A stretch of 64,000 nucleotides of DNA from Pelobates cultripes (Eukaryota > Chordata > Amphibia > Anura > Pelobatidae): contig OW240920.1 of NCBI GenBank assembly GCA_933207985.1, positions 149,513,826-149,577,825 on the forward strand, in the 5' to 3' direction. Position numbers and translations under genes: made by a program. How positions within the stretch are numbered: the first letter of the stretch is position 1; each line of letters begins with the position of its first letter. Below are positions 1 to 12,351 of this stretch, piece after piece. The notes beneath the pieces are model-generated. The model worked only from the letters and a program-made list of their open reading frames with translations, did not search any database and was not told the origin of the DNA.

Positions 1-577
1 TACAGGAGATGCACTTAACGCAGCCTTGAGTTTCAGGGAATCCGTGCCATTTACCACTGTGCGTTCGACAAAACAAAATGGCGATTGCCACGTGTTCGGT
101 AGACGAACGTGGACCACCAGCTATTCCCCAATTAGTCTGTGGTTAACCACAACAGTCAGGGTGGTCAATAGGCGCCACACGACCTCACTGGGAGGTCGGT
201 GGTTCGGTAGTTCATTCGCATTTATTGTTATTTCCACGAAATCCCGCTGTAATTCTCCAAATAACTGAACAGGCTTGTTCGTATAGTCTGTAAATAGGGG
301 ATTTCGTTACACATACAATTTTATGAAACCCCAAAAAGTACCTTAAAAAACACATAAAAACCCCATAAAAGTTGCATCCACTGATATGGGTGAACAACAT
401 ATCCAAAAATCACCCAGATCAGTTCAGGGGTTCAGGAATTTCCTAGAAGTCATAGTTTTGACTAACCGTGCACATGGTCTTATGTCCAAAACAGTTCCAG
501 GGAAATCAGTGCTAACAGTCGGTCAAGTTTGGTAGTCTTTTACAGGTTTCCCTGCAGGGCCCATAGTCTGTGGGCAG
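1..577 (-). mobile_element. LTR fragment, reverse orientation
   Basis: The reverse complement of this stretch resembles the LTR at 33757-34813. Both have the block around CCCACAGACTATGGGCCCTG near the 5' end (here about 550-577), a GAAACCTGTAAAAGA block, and a segment with a CATCTGGGTGATTGTTGGAT-like sequence (here about 395-420). It runs off the left edge of the window and no internal retroelement coding is visible. Family membership is inferred from shared blocks read by eye. The exact ends are uncertain. Confidence 0.6.
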
Positions 578-1119
578 GAGGCTCGTAGCAAACTCACTTG
601 AACAGGGGAGTTTGTCACAGATGAGTAATAAGTCCTGTCCGGAGAACAGAATAGTCAGTGGGCGCAGGGCTTGGTGAAAGCACACAGAGTGCCAGACTCC
701 TTGAACAACTGAGGCTCACCCAGAGAATGCAGATAGTGGCTGCATGATGATGTATCCAGGAGAAGTGTCAATGTAAGCAGGGTTCACCCTCTAAAAGACT
801 GGTATGTGCGGATGTAAAAGGTTTTTTTCTTTAAGTGATATGGAAGACAATGACAGTCTCATAACGAATGGGGGCTCACTCCTATAGCTCCCATCCTAGA
901 GGTAGAAGGTACCATCAAGGGGTTCATCCTCAGATCTAGGTACTGACAATGGAGCTCACCGTTGTACTGCAGAGCTGAACCTCCTTTTGCAGCAACATAC
1001 AGACTTCCAGTGTTGTATTAGTGATAGTGATGGATAGGGTACCATAAATGGGGTTCATTCCTACAAAGTCTGCACCAGCAGAACAATCAATTATTGAGAA
1101 GTGGCTCAATCTACTAACA
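578..1119. other. no gene seen
   Basis: No coding exon, tandem array or recognisable element is visible. The composition is ordinary. It lies between an LTR fragment and the 3' end of an L2-like LINE and may be older degraded repeat. Confidence 0.4.
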
Positions 1120-3170
1120 ATATTATTATTATTATTTATACAGCGCCAACAAGTACCGCAGCGCTGTACAATGGATGGACTAACAAACGCGTAATTTTAA
1201 GCAGACGAGTTGGACGCACAGGAATAGAGGGGTTGAGGGCCCTGCTCAATGAGCTTACATGCTAGAGGGAGAGGAGTAAATTAGCACAAAAAGTAGAGGT
1301 AGAAAAGTGGGTTGGTTGAATAGTATGCACTGAAGACTTAGTGTTTTTTGTTTGTTTGTTTTTTTTAATGACAGTTGCGGGAAAGGAATCAGGGTGTGGG
1401 GGGAAGCTATTAACAGTTTAGTTGATATGCATTACTGAAGAAGTGAGTTTTCAATGATTTATTGAAGGAGTTGAGAATGGGTGAATGTCTAACGTAAAAA
1501 GGAAAGGGAGTTTCACAGGAACAGTGCTGCCCTAGAGAAGTCTTAAAGGTGAGCATCAGATGTAGGAGTACGAACAGAGGACAGACGTAGTTTTTCGGCA
1601 GAGCGTAGGAGCCTAGACGAAACATACTTGTGTACTGATGGTAGCGCTGGAGACAGAAACGGGAATAGCAACACTTGAGGGAGGAAAGACCAGAAGTTAT
1701 GTTTTGGGTTGGTTGAGTTTAAGGAAGGTGAGCAGCCATCCAGTTAGACATAGCAGAGAGGCAGTCAGAGACACGAGTCAAAAGGGGCGGCAAGATCAGG
1801 AGACCACATAGATTTGCGTGTCATCCTCATAAAAATTATATTGGAAGCCAAAGGAGCTGATGAGTTTACCAAGAGTGGCAGTATAGATCGAGAACAGTAG
1901 GGGACCAAGGACTGCACCTTGGGAACACCAACAGAGAGGTGTTGGGAAGAAGAGACAGAACCAGAGAAAGGTAGGAGGAGCACCAGGAGGGAGCAATATC
2001 TCGTAGACTACGTAGAGAATACAGAGGATGAGAAGAAGCTGTTGATAATCAACAGTGTCAAAAGCAGCAGAAAGGTTAAGGAGATTTAAGATAGAATAGT
2101 GACCGCGAGATTTTGCAGAGATAAATTCATTGGGTACTTTGGTCAGAGCCGTTTCCACAGAGTGATATGCGCGGAAACCAGACTGAAGCGGGTCTGTCAA
2201 TCTCTCATACACAACTCTCTTAAAGATTCTTGCACACAAAAGGCCGTAACGAGATAGGGTGGTAGTAGGATGGGGAGTTGGGGTCAAGGTTGGGCTTTTT
2301 CAGAATTGGGGTTACTTTTGCATGTTTAAAATGGTGATGGAAATATGCCAAAGGAGAGGGAGAGATTGAATAATTTTAGTGAGAGGCAGAGCAAGAGAAG
2401 GAGACAGAGTTTGGATGAGATACGAGGGAACAGGATCAAGGAAACAGGTGGTAGGCGAGAGGAATGCAGCAGAGCAGAAACCTCTTCCACTGTAGCGGGT
2501 GCAAATGAACATAGAAAAGCAGAGGGAGTGGAGTTGTGCAAAGTATTGGTAGGAGAAGGCGATAGATTAGAGATCGCTTCCCTGGTTGTAGATATCTTCT
2601 CAGTGAAGTGAGTTGCAAAGTTTGTGGCAGTCAAGTTGGTAGGAGAAGGAGATACAACACAGCGAAAAAAGAGTTAAAGAGTGCAATAGGCATTTGGGGT
2701 CATGGGAGACTGTGGTTATGAGGGTATTGAAGTAATTTACTTTTGCAGAGGAAAGAGCCAAAGTTGCAGGAGGGAAGCATACATTTATAGTGGAGAAAGT
2801 CAAACGCAGAATGAGACTGTCTCTTGCAACATTCAGCAGTTCTGGAACATTATTGGGGGGTATCAGGTCAGCTTGGTGTGCAAAGGTTGTAGTTGGGGGC
2901 GCTTGCTGTGTTTAAGTGTAGGAGGTGCCATGATGTCTAGTTGAGAGGAGAGGGTGGAATTGAAGAAGGAGGTTGCAGAGCTAGGAAAGGTTAGGTTTGA
3001 AATAAGTAAAAGAAGAGTTTGGAGGTTGGTGGAGAATTGCTCTATGACACAACAGTGGAGGTTTATTGTGTGGTGTGATTTGGGTACGAGGTATGCCGAT
3101 GTCAAAGGTCAGCAGATGGTACTGAATGTAAAGGTAATTTACTACTGTACTGGATTGAGATTCCTTTCTG
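1120..3170 (-). mobile_element. Decayed L2/CR1-like non-LTR retrotransposon (LINE)
   Basis: Read on the minus strand, this contains broken pieces of a non-LTR reverse transcriptase. Around 1800-2290 there are motifs like [43 protein letters not shown] and YEDDTQIY (the F/YxDD catalytic box, here YEDD), which are typical of L2/CR1-clade elements. Upstream pieces at 2326-3105 resemble the linker between endonuclease and RT. At the element's 3' end (left side, 1120-1180) the minus strand reads GCGCTGTATAAATAATAATA, the usual L2-type tail running into a short TAA/ATT microsatellite. The frame is interrupted several times and the 5' endonuclease is absent, so it cannot be active. The right edge is approximate because it merges into a minisatellite. 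Confidence 0.75.
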
Positions 3171-3214
3171 AGCAGAGCATGTCCCCCACTTGTTTTCCCT
3201 CCCCATCCAGAGCC

Positions 3215-4535
3215 TGTCCCCATCCCTCACTTACCCTATTTGCACTCTGTGTGCTGCCCCACATCCCTCACTTACCTTATGGGCACTCTGTGTGCTGCCC
3301 CCATCCCTCACTTACCTTATGGGCACTCTGTGGGCTGCCCCCATCCCTCACTTACCTTATGGGCACTCTGTGGGCTGCCCCCATCCCTCACTTACCTTAT
3401 GGGCACTCTGTGTGCTGCCCCCATCCCTCACTTACCTTATGGGCACTCTGTGGGCTGCCCCCATCCCTCACTTACCTTATGGGCACTCTGTGTGCTGCCC
3501 CCATCCCTCACTTACCTTATGGGCACTCTGTGGGCTGCCCCCATCCCTCACTTACCTTATGGGCACTCTGTGTGCTGCCCCCATCCCTCACTTACCTTAT
3601 GGGCACTCTGTGGGCTGCCCCCATCCCTCACTTACCTTATGGGCACTCTGTGTGCTGCCCCCATCCCTCACTTACCTTATGGGCACTCTGTGGGCTGCCC
3701 CCATCCCTCACTTACCTTATGGGCACTCTGTGTGCTGCCCCCATCCCTCACTTACCTTATGGGCACTCTGTGGGCTGCCCCCATCCCTCACTTACCTTAT
3801 GGGCACTCTGTGTGCTCACCCCATCCCTCACTTTCCTTATGGGCACTCTGTGTGCTCACCCCATCCCTCACTTACCTTATGGGCACTCTGTGTGCTCAAC
3901 CCACCCCTCACTTACCTTATGGGCACTCTGTGGGCTGCCCCCATCCCTCACTTACCTTATGGGCACTCTGTGGGCTGCCCCCATCCCTCACTTACCTTAT
4001 GGGCACTCTGTGTGCTGCCCCATCCCTCACACCTCACTCTGTGTACATGCTGCCCCCATCCCTCACTTACCTCACTCTGTGTGCTGCCCCCATCCCTCAC
4101 TTACCTCACTCTGTGTGCTGCCCCCATCCCTCACTTACCTTATGGGCACTCTGTGTGCTGCCCCCATCCCTCACTTACCTTATGGGCACTCTGTGTTCTG
4201 CCCCCATCCCTCACTTACCTTATTTGCACTCTGTGTGCTGCCCACATCCCTCACTTACCTTATGGGCACTCTGTGTGCTGCCCCCATCCCTCACTTACCT
4301 CACTCTGTGGGCTGCCCCCATCCCTCACTTACCTCACTCTGTGTGCTCACCCCATCCCTCACTTACCTCACTCTGTGTGCTGCCCCCATCCCTCACTTAC
4401 CTCACTCTGTGTGCTGCCCCCATCCCTCACTTACCTCACTCTGTGTGCTGCCCCCATCCCTCACTTACCTTATGGGCACTCTGTGTGCTGCCCCCATCCC
4501 TCACTTACCTCACTCTGTGGGCTTCCAATCCCCGC
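3215..4535. repeat. 40-bp minisatellite
   Basis: Tandem units of 40 bp of the type CCATCCCTCACTTACCTTAT plus GGGCACTCTGTGNGCTGCCC, about 35 copies. Two alternating variants (TGTGTGC and TGTGGGC) give a partial 80-bp higher-order period at 3280-3800. After 4020 most units lose the TTATGGGCA part and shrink to about 34 bp. Because 40 is not divisible by three and the unit has no stop, all three plus frames stay open for 470-550 codons. These reading frames are artefacts. Confidence 0.95.
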
Positions 4536-4755
4536 CTCGCTCCACACACAGCGCCATCTACTGGCCGGAACCGGAATTACAGTCTATTCTCAATCATAAA
4601 AAATAATAAAAACACACGGATAGGGGATTCTGATAGAACACCGCCATTTGTATGGCTTGTATGTTTGCAGCACGGGCCAGGCAGGCTTAAATAGTGGTTG
4701 TGCTGGAAAAATACCGGCCGTGTGGGCCCCTCTCCGCACTGGCAACCCTAATATA

Positions 4756-7700
4756 TATGTCACAGTGTGAGGTAATGTGTGTCACAGTGTGAGGTAATGT
4801 GTGTCACAGTGTGAGGTAATATGTCATTGTGTGAGGTAATATGTCACAGTGTGAGGTAATGTGTGTCACAGTGTGAGGTAATATGTCACAGTGTGAGGTA
4901 ATGTGTGTCACAGTGTGAGGTAATATGTCACAGTGTGAGGTAATGTGTGTCATTGTGTGAGGTATTGTGTCATTGTGTGAGGTAATATGTCACAGCTTGA
5001 GGCAATATGTCACTGTGTGAGGTAATATGTAATTGTGTGAGGTAATGTGTTACAGTGTGAGGTAGTAGGTCACAGTGTGAGGTAATATGTCATTGGGTGA
5101 TGTAATAGGTCACGTTGTTAGGTAATTTGTTATTGAGTGAGATAATATGTCATTGTGTGAGGTAATATGTCACAGTGTGAGGTAATGTGTGTCACAGTGT
5201 GAGGTAATGTGTGTCACAGTGTGAGGTAATGTGTCATTGTGTGAGGTAATGTGTCATTGTGTGAGGTAATATGTCACAGTGTGACCTAATGTGTGTTATT
5301 GCGTGAGATAGTATGTAATTGTGTGAGGTAATATGTCACAGTATGAGGTAATGTGTGTCACAGTGTGAGGTAATAAGTCATTGGGAGAGGTAATATGTCA
5401 CAGTGTGAGGTAATATGTAATTGTGTGAGTTAATATGTCACAGTGTGAGGTAATATGTCAGTGTGAGGTAATGTGGATCATTGTGTGAGGTTGTATGTCA
5501 CAGTGTGAGGTAATATGTCACTGTGTGAGGTAATATGTAATTGTGTTAAATAATATGTAATTGTGTGAGGTTATATGTCACAGTGTGAGGTAATATGTCA
5601 ATGTGTGAGGTCATGGGTGTCATTTTGTAAGGTAATATGTGTCATTGTGTGAAATAATATGGAATTGCGTTAGGCTATATGTCATTGTGTGAGGTAATAT
5701 GTAATCGTGTGAGGTTATATGTCACAGTGAGGTAATATGTCACAGTGTGAGGTAATATGTGTCATTGTGTGAGGTAATATGTCACAGTGTGAGGTAATGT
5801 TTTGTTACTGTGTGAGGTAATGTATGTCATTGTGTGAGGTAATGTATGTCATTGTGTGAGGTAATATGTCATTGTGTGAGATAATGTGTGTCATTGTGTG
5901 GGGTAATGTGTGTCACTGTGTGGGGTAATGTATGTTATTGTGTGAAGTAATATGTCACAGTGTGAGGTAATATGCCATTGTGTGAGGTAATATGTCACAG
6001 TGTGAGGTAATGTGTGTCATTGTGAGGTAATATGTCACTGTGTGAAATAATATGTCACTGTGTGAGGTAATATGTGTCATTGTGTGAGGTATTGTGTCAT
6101 TGTGTGAGGTAGTATGTCACAGCTTGAGGCAATATGTCACTGTGTGAGGTAATATGTAATTGTGTGAGGTTATATGTCACTGTGTAAGGCAATGTATCAT
6201 TGTGTGAGGTAATGTGTCACAGTGTGAGGTAATGTGTTATAGTGTGAGGTAATATGTCATTGGGTGATGTAATAGGTCACGTTGTTAGGTAATTTGTTAT
6301 TGAGTGAGATAATATGTCATTGTGTGAGGTAATATGTCACAGTGTGAGGTAATGTGTGCCATTGTGGGAGGTAATATGTCACAGTGTGAGGTAATGTGTC
6401 ATTGTGTGAGGTAATGTTTAATTGTGTGAGGTAATATGTCACAGTGTGAGCTAATGTGTGTTATTGCGTGAGATAGTATGTAATTGTGTGAGGTAATATG
6501 TCACAGTATGAGGTAATGTGTGTCACAGTGTGAGGTAATAAGTCATTGGGAGAGGTAATATGTCACAGTGTGAGGTAATATGTAATTGTGTGAGGTAATA
6601 TGTCACAGTATGAGGTAATGTGTGTCCTTGTGTGAGTTAATATGTCACAGTGTGAGGTAATATGCAATTGTGTGAGGTAATGTGTGTCATTGTGTGCGGT
6701 AATATGTCACAGTGTGAAGTAATATGCAATAGTTTGAGGTAATATGTGTCATTTTGTGAGGTATTGTGTGAGGTGATATGTCACAGTGTGAGGTAATGTC
6801 ACAGTGTGAGGTAATAATTCACAGAGTGAGCCAGTGAGGTAATGTGTGTCCTTGTGTGAGGTAATATGTCACAGTGGGAGGTATTGTCATTTTTTTAGGT
6901 AATAATTCACAGTGTGAGGTAAGGTGCGTTCTTGTGTGAGTTAATATGGCATAGAGTGAAGTAAGAAGCCATAGTTTGAGGTAATATGTCAGTGTGAGGT
7001 AATGTGTATCATTGTGTGAGGTAATATGTCACTGTGTGAGGTAATATGTAATTGTGTTAAATAATATGTAATTGTGTGAGGTTATATGTCACAGTGTGAG
7101 GTAATATGTCAATGTGTGAGGTCATGGGTGTCATTTTGTGAGGTAATATGTGTCATTGTGTGAAATAATATGGAATTGCGTTAGGCTATATGTCATTGTG
7201 TGAGGTAATATGTAATCGTGTGAGGTTATATGTCACAGTGAGGTAATATGTCACAGTGTAAGGTAATGTGTGTCATTGTGTGAGGTAATATGTAATTGTG
7301 TGAAAAATATATAATTGTATGAGGTAATATGTCACTGTGTGAGGTAATATGTAATTGTGTGAGGTTATACGTAATATGTAATTGTGTGAGGTTATATGTC
7401 ACAGTGTGAGGTAATATGTGTCATTGTATGAGGTAAAGTGCCACTGTGTGAGGTAATGTATGTCATTGTGTGAGGTAATATGTCACAGTGTGAGGTAATG
7501 TTTTGTTACTGTGTGAGGTAATGTATGTCATTGTGTGAGGTAATGTATGTCATTGTGTGAGGTAATATGTCACAGTGTGAGGTAATATGTAATTGTGTGA
7601 GGTAATGTGTCACTGTGTGAGGTAATGTGTGTCATTGTGTGAGATAATGTGTGTCATTGTGTGGGGTAATGTGTGTCACTGTGTGGGGTAATGTATGTCA

Positions 7701-7882
7701 TTGTGTGAAGTAATATGTCACAGTGTGAGGTAATATGCCATTGTGTGAGGTAATGTGTCACTGTGTGAGGTAATGTGTGTCATTGTGTGAGGTAATGTGT
7801 GTCATTGTGTGAGGTAATGTGTGTCATTGTGTGGGGTAATGTGTGCCACTGTGTGGGGTAATGTGTGTCATTGTGTGAGGTA
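4756..7882. repeat. 3.1-kb degenerate minisatellite (GTGTGAGGTAATATGTCAC type)
   Basis: An array of degenerate 16-21-bp units built on GTGTGAGGTAATRTGTCAYT. Rare variants recur as ordered blocks. The stretch containing CACAGCTTGAGGCAATATGT appears at about 4991 and 6118, the stretch with TGTAATAGGTCACGTTGTTA at 5101 and 6268, and the stretch around TCATGGGTGTCATTTTGT at 5611 and 7122. Parts of the array have therefore been duplicated as segments of more than 1 kb. No coding function is visible. Confidence 0.95.
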
Positions 7883-8384
7883 TCTTTTCCTTAATCTGTT
7901 TTATGCTGATAGGAATAGACCGACAGTTTTTTCACCCAGCTTTGTGTCCATTACTGCCGGTACAAAAGCCACGTCACACCGTGCTCCTGATTTGAATTTA
8001 TTCCTTATTTTGTTCTCTGCCTTATTATTTTTATAATCCTTAATCCTTATTTTTGGCTATTTGCCACACTGGGTCCTGTAGTGCCAGGCATGCAATTCTT
8101 TATTCTATCACACTGTTATTGCTCACAAGAGACACAACATGTGCAGGGCATAAAAGAAATGCCTATGGGTGTATATCGCTTAATACATGCAGTGTTGCAT
8201 ACGATGGGTTAATGTGAGATAAGTGGAACAATAAAAGGCAATAATAACTAGAAAAGCTAAAATTTCTGGGGAAATTGTGTGAAGTGTTCTTGCCTCCACC
8301 AGTAGTCTACAACTGGAGTGGGCGGAATAACTGTTCTCATTTATATAGCACATTTAATTGCAACGTTGATGCTTCACAGTTACA

Positions 8385-10475
8385 TTAACCCCTTAAGGAC
8401 GGAGCCAAATGTACACATTGTGAACAAAACAAAATGTAAACAAAACCTGGCATTTGCGCTACATGTCTGTCCAACCGTAATACACCTCTTTCATAGTAAA
8501 TGCACCCACCCTTATTATATATTATTTTATTCAGGGGAAACAGGGCTTTCATTTAATATCAAATATTTAGCTATGAAACATAATTTAATATGAAAAAAAT
8601 GTGAGAAAATACGTTTTTTGGGGATTTTTTTAGTTCTACATGACATTTTAACGGTCAATGTCATAATACTGTTTGCTTTTACTGCAATAAAATACACATA
8701 TTTATATTCAGTAAAGTCTCACGTGTAAGACAGTACCCCCTATGTATAGGTTTTATGGCGTTTTGGGAAGTTACAGGGTCAAATATAGCAGGTTACATTT
8801 GAAATTGAAATTTGCCAGATTGGTTACGCTGCCTTTGAGACTGTATAGTAGCCCGGGAATGAAATTTACACCCATAATGGCATACCATTTGCAATAGTAG
8901 ACAACCCAAGGTATTGCAAATGGGGTATGTCCAGTCTTTTTTAGTAGCTATTTGGTCACAAACACTGGCCAAAGTTAGCGTTAGTATTTGTTTGTGTGTG
9001 AAAAATGCAAAAAACGCCAATTTTGGCCAGTGTTTGTGACTACTAAAAACTGGATATACCCTGTTTGCAATACCTTGGTTATCTACTATTGCAAATGGTA
9101 TATCATAGGGGTAATTTTCATTCTTGGGCTACCGTAGGGTCTCAAAGGCAACGTAACCAATCTGGCGAATTTTAATGTGAAAAAAGAAAGCGCAAGCCTT
9201 ATATTTGGCGCTGTAACTTTTGAAAACACCATAAAACCTGTACATGAGGGGTACTGTTGTACTCGGGAGACTTCGCTGAACACAAATATTTGTGTTTCAA
9301 AACAGTAAAAAGTATCACAGCAATAATATTGTCCGTGTAATGCTGTTTGTGCGTGAAAAATGCAAAAAACTTCACTTTTACTGGCGATATCATCGTTGTA
9401 ATACATTTTACTGTTTTGAAACACTAATATTTGTGTTCAGCGAAGTCTCCCGAGTAGAACAGTACCCCCCATGTACAGGTTTTATGGTGTCTCGGAAAGT
9501 TATAGGGTTAAATATAGTGCTAGCAAATTAAATTCCCTTTACTTTCGGCATGGGTTGTCAGGCAGGTCCTGCTAATTGTAATTAATTAAGATACCTAATT
9601 ATGTAAAAATATTACATAAATATATATGTAGAATTAATATATGTATATATATACGTATGTGTATATATATGTATATATCTATATAATTTTAAAAAAATAT
9701 TTTTATTTATATATAGGTATATATATAGTGATATATACGTATATATTTATGTATATAGATATATATATTATCGTTCTACGTGTATTTTGATATATATATA
9801 TATATATATATTAATTTCACAAAACAGTTAGAACGAAATAACACACATCTATATATTTTTTAATTATTTATTTTTAATTATTTTTTTAATTTTATTTTTT
9901 AACGTATTTACATTTTTATTTTTTTTATATTATATATAAATATATATATAACAATAATTATATATATATTTAATCAGTATCAGTCTACGTGTAATTTGAT
10001 ATTAATATATATATATAATTATATATATATTAATAGTAAAATACACCTAGACGGTGTACGTGTGTGTATGTATATGTGTATATATATACTTAGATCATAT
10101 ATATATAATATATACATATGATCTAAGTATATATTATTATTTTTTTACACCAATAAATTTAATTTTAATTTTATTTCCAGCCAGCAGGGGGACCACCTGT
10201 CATTACAGGCAGCCCCCCTGCTGGCAATGCAGGAGGCAGCCTACTCGCCATGTGATTGTGGGGTCCTCGCTAGGACCCCACTCTCACATGGCCGGGGAGC
10301 ACCGGAGGAGAAGGATCTGCCGCGGGGGGGCTCCCTGGGAGTCCCCCCCACCGCGATCGCCGGCGGTCCCACGGGTAAGTTAACAAAAACCGGAGGGCGT
10401 ACAATTACGCCCGGCGGTGTTTAGAGCCGCCTATAATAGGGCGTAATTGTACGTCCTCCGGTTTTAAGGGGTTAA
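8385..10475. mobile_element. Foldback element made of successive hairpins
   Basis: The ends are inverted: TTAACCCCTTAA at 8385 and TTAAGGGGTTAA at 10464-10475. Inside lies a chain of separate imperfect palindromes. One has arms of about 180 bp centred near 9010, another is centred near 9340, and an AT-rich one lies at about 10080-10135. Three GC-rich hairpins lie at 10181-10224 (11-bp perfect outer arms), 10249-10290 and 10385-10466 (27-bp near-perfect outer arms with an inner GGCGG/CCGCC stem). The interval 9590-10160 is an AT-rich, TA-microsatellite tract. No protein is encoded. I infer a non-autonomous DNA transposon of the frog foldback type. Confidence 0.65.
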
Positions 10476-11194
10476 ACCATACATTTATAAAAACATGAGC
10501 AGGTGTTCAAAAGGCCCTGTCTATGACATCACTTGCTGCTGCAGCCTGGCACAGGTCAGAGTATTTTGGCGGTTGCCATTTTCAAACGGTCGTATTTTAA
10601 AAACCATAAATCCTACAGCGAAGAGCTTTATATTGTGAGAATCACAAGACCCAGATTTTGATGCATAGTATGTCTCTGAAATATTAAAAATCAAGGCACA
10701 GTCGCAGTTTAGAAATTGCCCTTCAAATTTTAGCTGGCTAGAGTGGAATTTCAATGAATGTCAATAGATGGTGTGAGTTGCAAACAAATGGTCATATCGT
10801 GAAAACTATCAGGACTATGGCTTAGCCGTGGACATTTTTAGTGGCAGCAGGGATAGCTGAACGTTTTGATATAAGATTTGTGTAGGTGGCAGTTTAGAAA
10901 TCATGTCCTGATTTTTCAGCTTTTGGCAGCTCCCACTTTAGTTTTGAACATTTTGCCATTCATTCCTATGGGACCAATTTCACCACAAGAACAACAATAT
11001 TCCGTGAACCATTCGGCGAAACGTTCCACAAAGTAATAGCAATCCAATCGGGAATATTCCGCACGTTTCGGTATATTACGGTCTATGTAGTGTAAAAACA
11101 GTGGGAGGCGTTAGGGTGGTAAATTTGGCTATAATAAGAATACGAATAATATATATGTGAGATAACATTAAGTGGCCTTGCTATGCAAAAACAC

Positions 11195-11749
11195 TTAAAG
11201 GAACACTATAGTCACCTAAATTACTTTAGCTAAATTAAAGCAGTTTTAGTGTATAGATCATTCCCATGCAATTCCACTGCTCAATTCACTGTAATTTAGG
11301 AGTTAAATCATTTTGTTTCTGTTTATGCAGCCCTAGTCACACCTCCCCTGGCTATGATTGACACAGCCTGCATGAAAAAAAAACTGGTTTCACTTTCAAA
11401 CAGATGTAATTTACCTTAAATAATTGTATCTCAATCTCTAAATTGAACTTTAATCACATACAGGAGGCTCTTGCAGGGTCTAGCAAGCTATTAACATAGC
11501 AGGGGATAAGAAAATCTTAATTAAACAGAACTTGCAATAAAGAAAGCCTAAATAGGGCTCTCTTTACAGGAAGTGTTAATGGAAGGCTGTGCAAGTCACA
11601 TGCAGGGAGGCGTGACTAGGTTTCATAAACAAAGGGATTTAACTCCTAAATGGCAGAGGATTGAGCAGTGAGGCTGCAGGGGCATGTTCCATACACCAAA
11701 ACTGCTTCATTAAGCTAAAGTTGTTCAGGTGACTATAGTGCCCCTTTAA
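11195..11749. mobile_element. TTAA-flanked MITE with long terminal inverted repeats
   Basis: It is bounded by TTAA at 11195-11198 and 11746-11749. The termini AGGAACACTATAGTCACCT and AGGTGACTATAGTGCCCCT are inverted, and the inverted similarity continues inward for about 150-180 bp (GCAGTTTTAGTGTA, ACTGCTCAAT, AGGAGTTAAATC and their complements). A TTAA target is typical of piggyBac-type insertion, but no transposase is present and the superfamily is inferred from the TTAA only. Confidence 0.65.
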
Positions 11750-12351
11750 TAATGGAGATATCAACACCGGTATTCCTAAATAGTTGAGACAAAAGGGAAG
11801 ATCTCATAGGACAACACTGTAATAATAGTTAATGGAGTTTTTAAATCTCTTACATTTTTCTGAGCCTGTTATGTCAAACTGGCCTGAGTAATGCAGCTTT
11901 AAGTATGATCTATTGTAGACCCAAAACCAATTGAAGTTTGAATCTCAGAGTCTGCTTCTAATAAACACAATTTACTCCGCTCACTCAGCCAGCTCTGCAC
12001 CTGGCATATCGGTGTTGGTATCTCCATTATTGGGGATTATTATTATTGCCTTTAATTGTTCTACTTATCTCACATCAACCCATCGTATGCAACACTGCAT
12101 GTATTAAGCGATATACACCGTAGGAGTTTCTTAATATTATTTTCACGCGCTGCACACGTTGTGTCTCTTGGATGGTATTCTGAGTGATCCCACTAGTGTG
12201 TACTAGCAGCAATCACTTAGCGCCTGGTTTATTATACCTTGTTGTACTATTTTTTTCTGTAATTGCTCACATCCTGTTATCGTTGTAGATTTTTTATTTT
12301 CTTAAAATGGGTAGCTTGTCTATAATATTTCCATGTTTATGTGCTTTTATC

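Larger units (their letters stand above)
8115..12175. mobile_element. Composite inverted-repeat element (outer arms of about 135 bp)
   Basis: The segment at about 8115-8247 reappears in reverse complement at about 12036-12175. Examples are GTGTATATCGCTTAATACAT and GCATACGATGGGTTAATGTG on the left, against ATGTATTAAGCGATATACAC and a matching partner on the right. The arms are similar but not identical and enclose about 3.8 kb. The enclosed DNA holds two further inverted-repeat elements (8385-10475 and 11195-11749). No transposase reading frame is visible. This looks like a non-autonomous foldback or TIR element with nested insertions. The class is unknown and the outer ends and target duplication were not resolved. 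Confidence 0.6.

Noticed and set aside
2954..4694. Plus-strand frames of 469-550 codons
   Set aside because: They consist of a stop-free 40-bp tandem unit read in rotating frames. There is no homology, and all three frames are equally open.
9590..10160. AT-rich tract as a replication origin or matrix attachment region
   Set aside because: It is the TA-rich interior of a foldback element. Composition alone does not support an origin.
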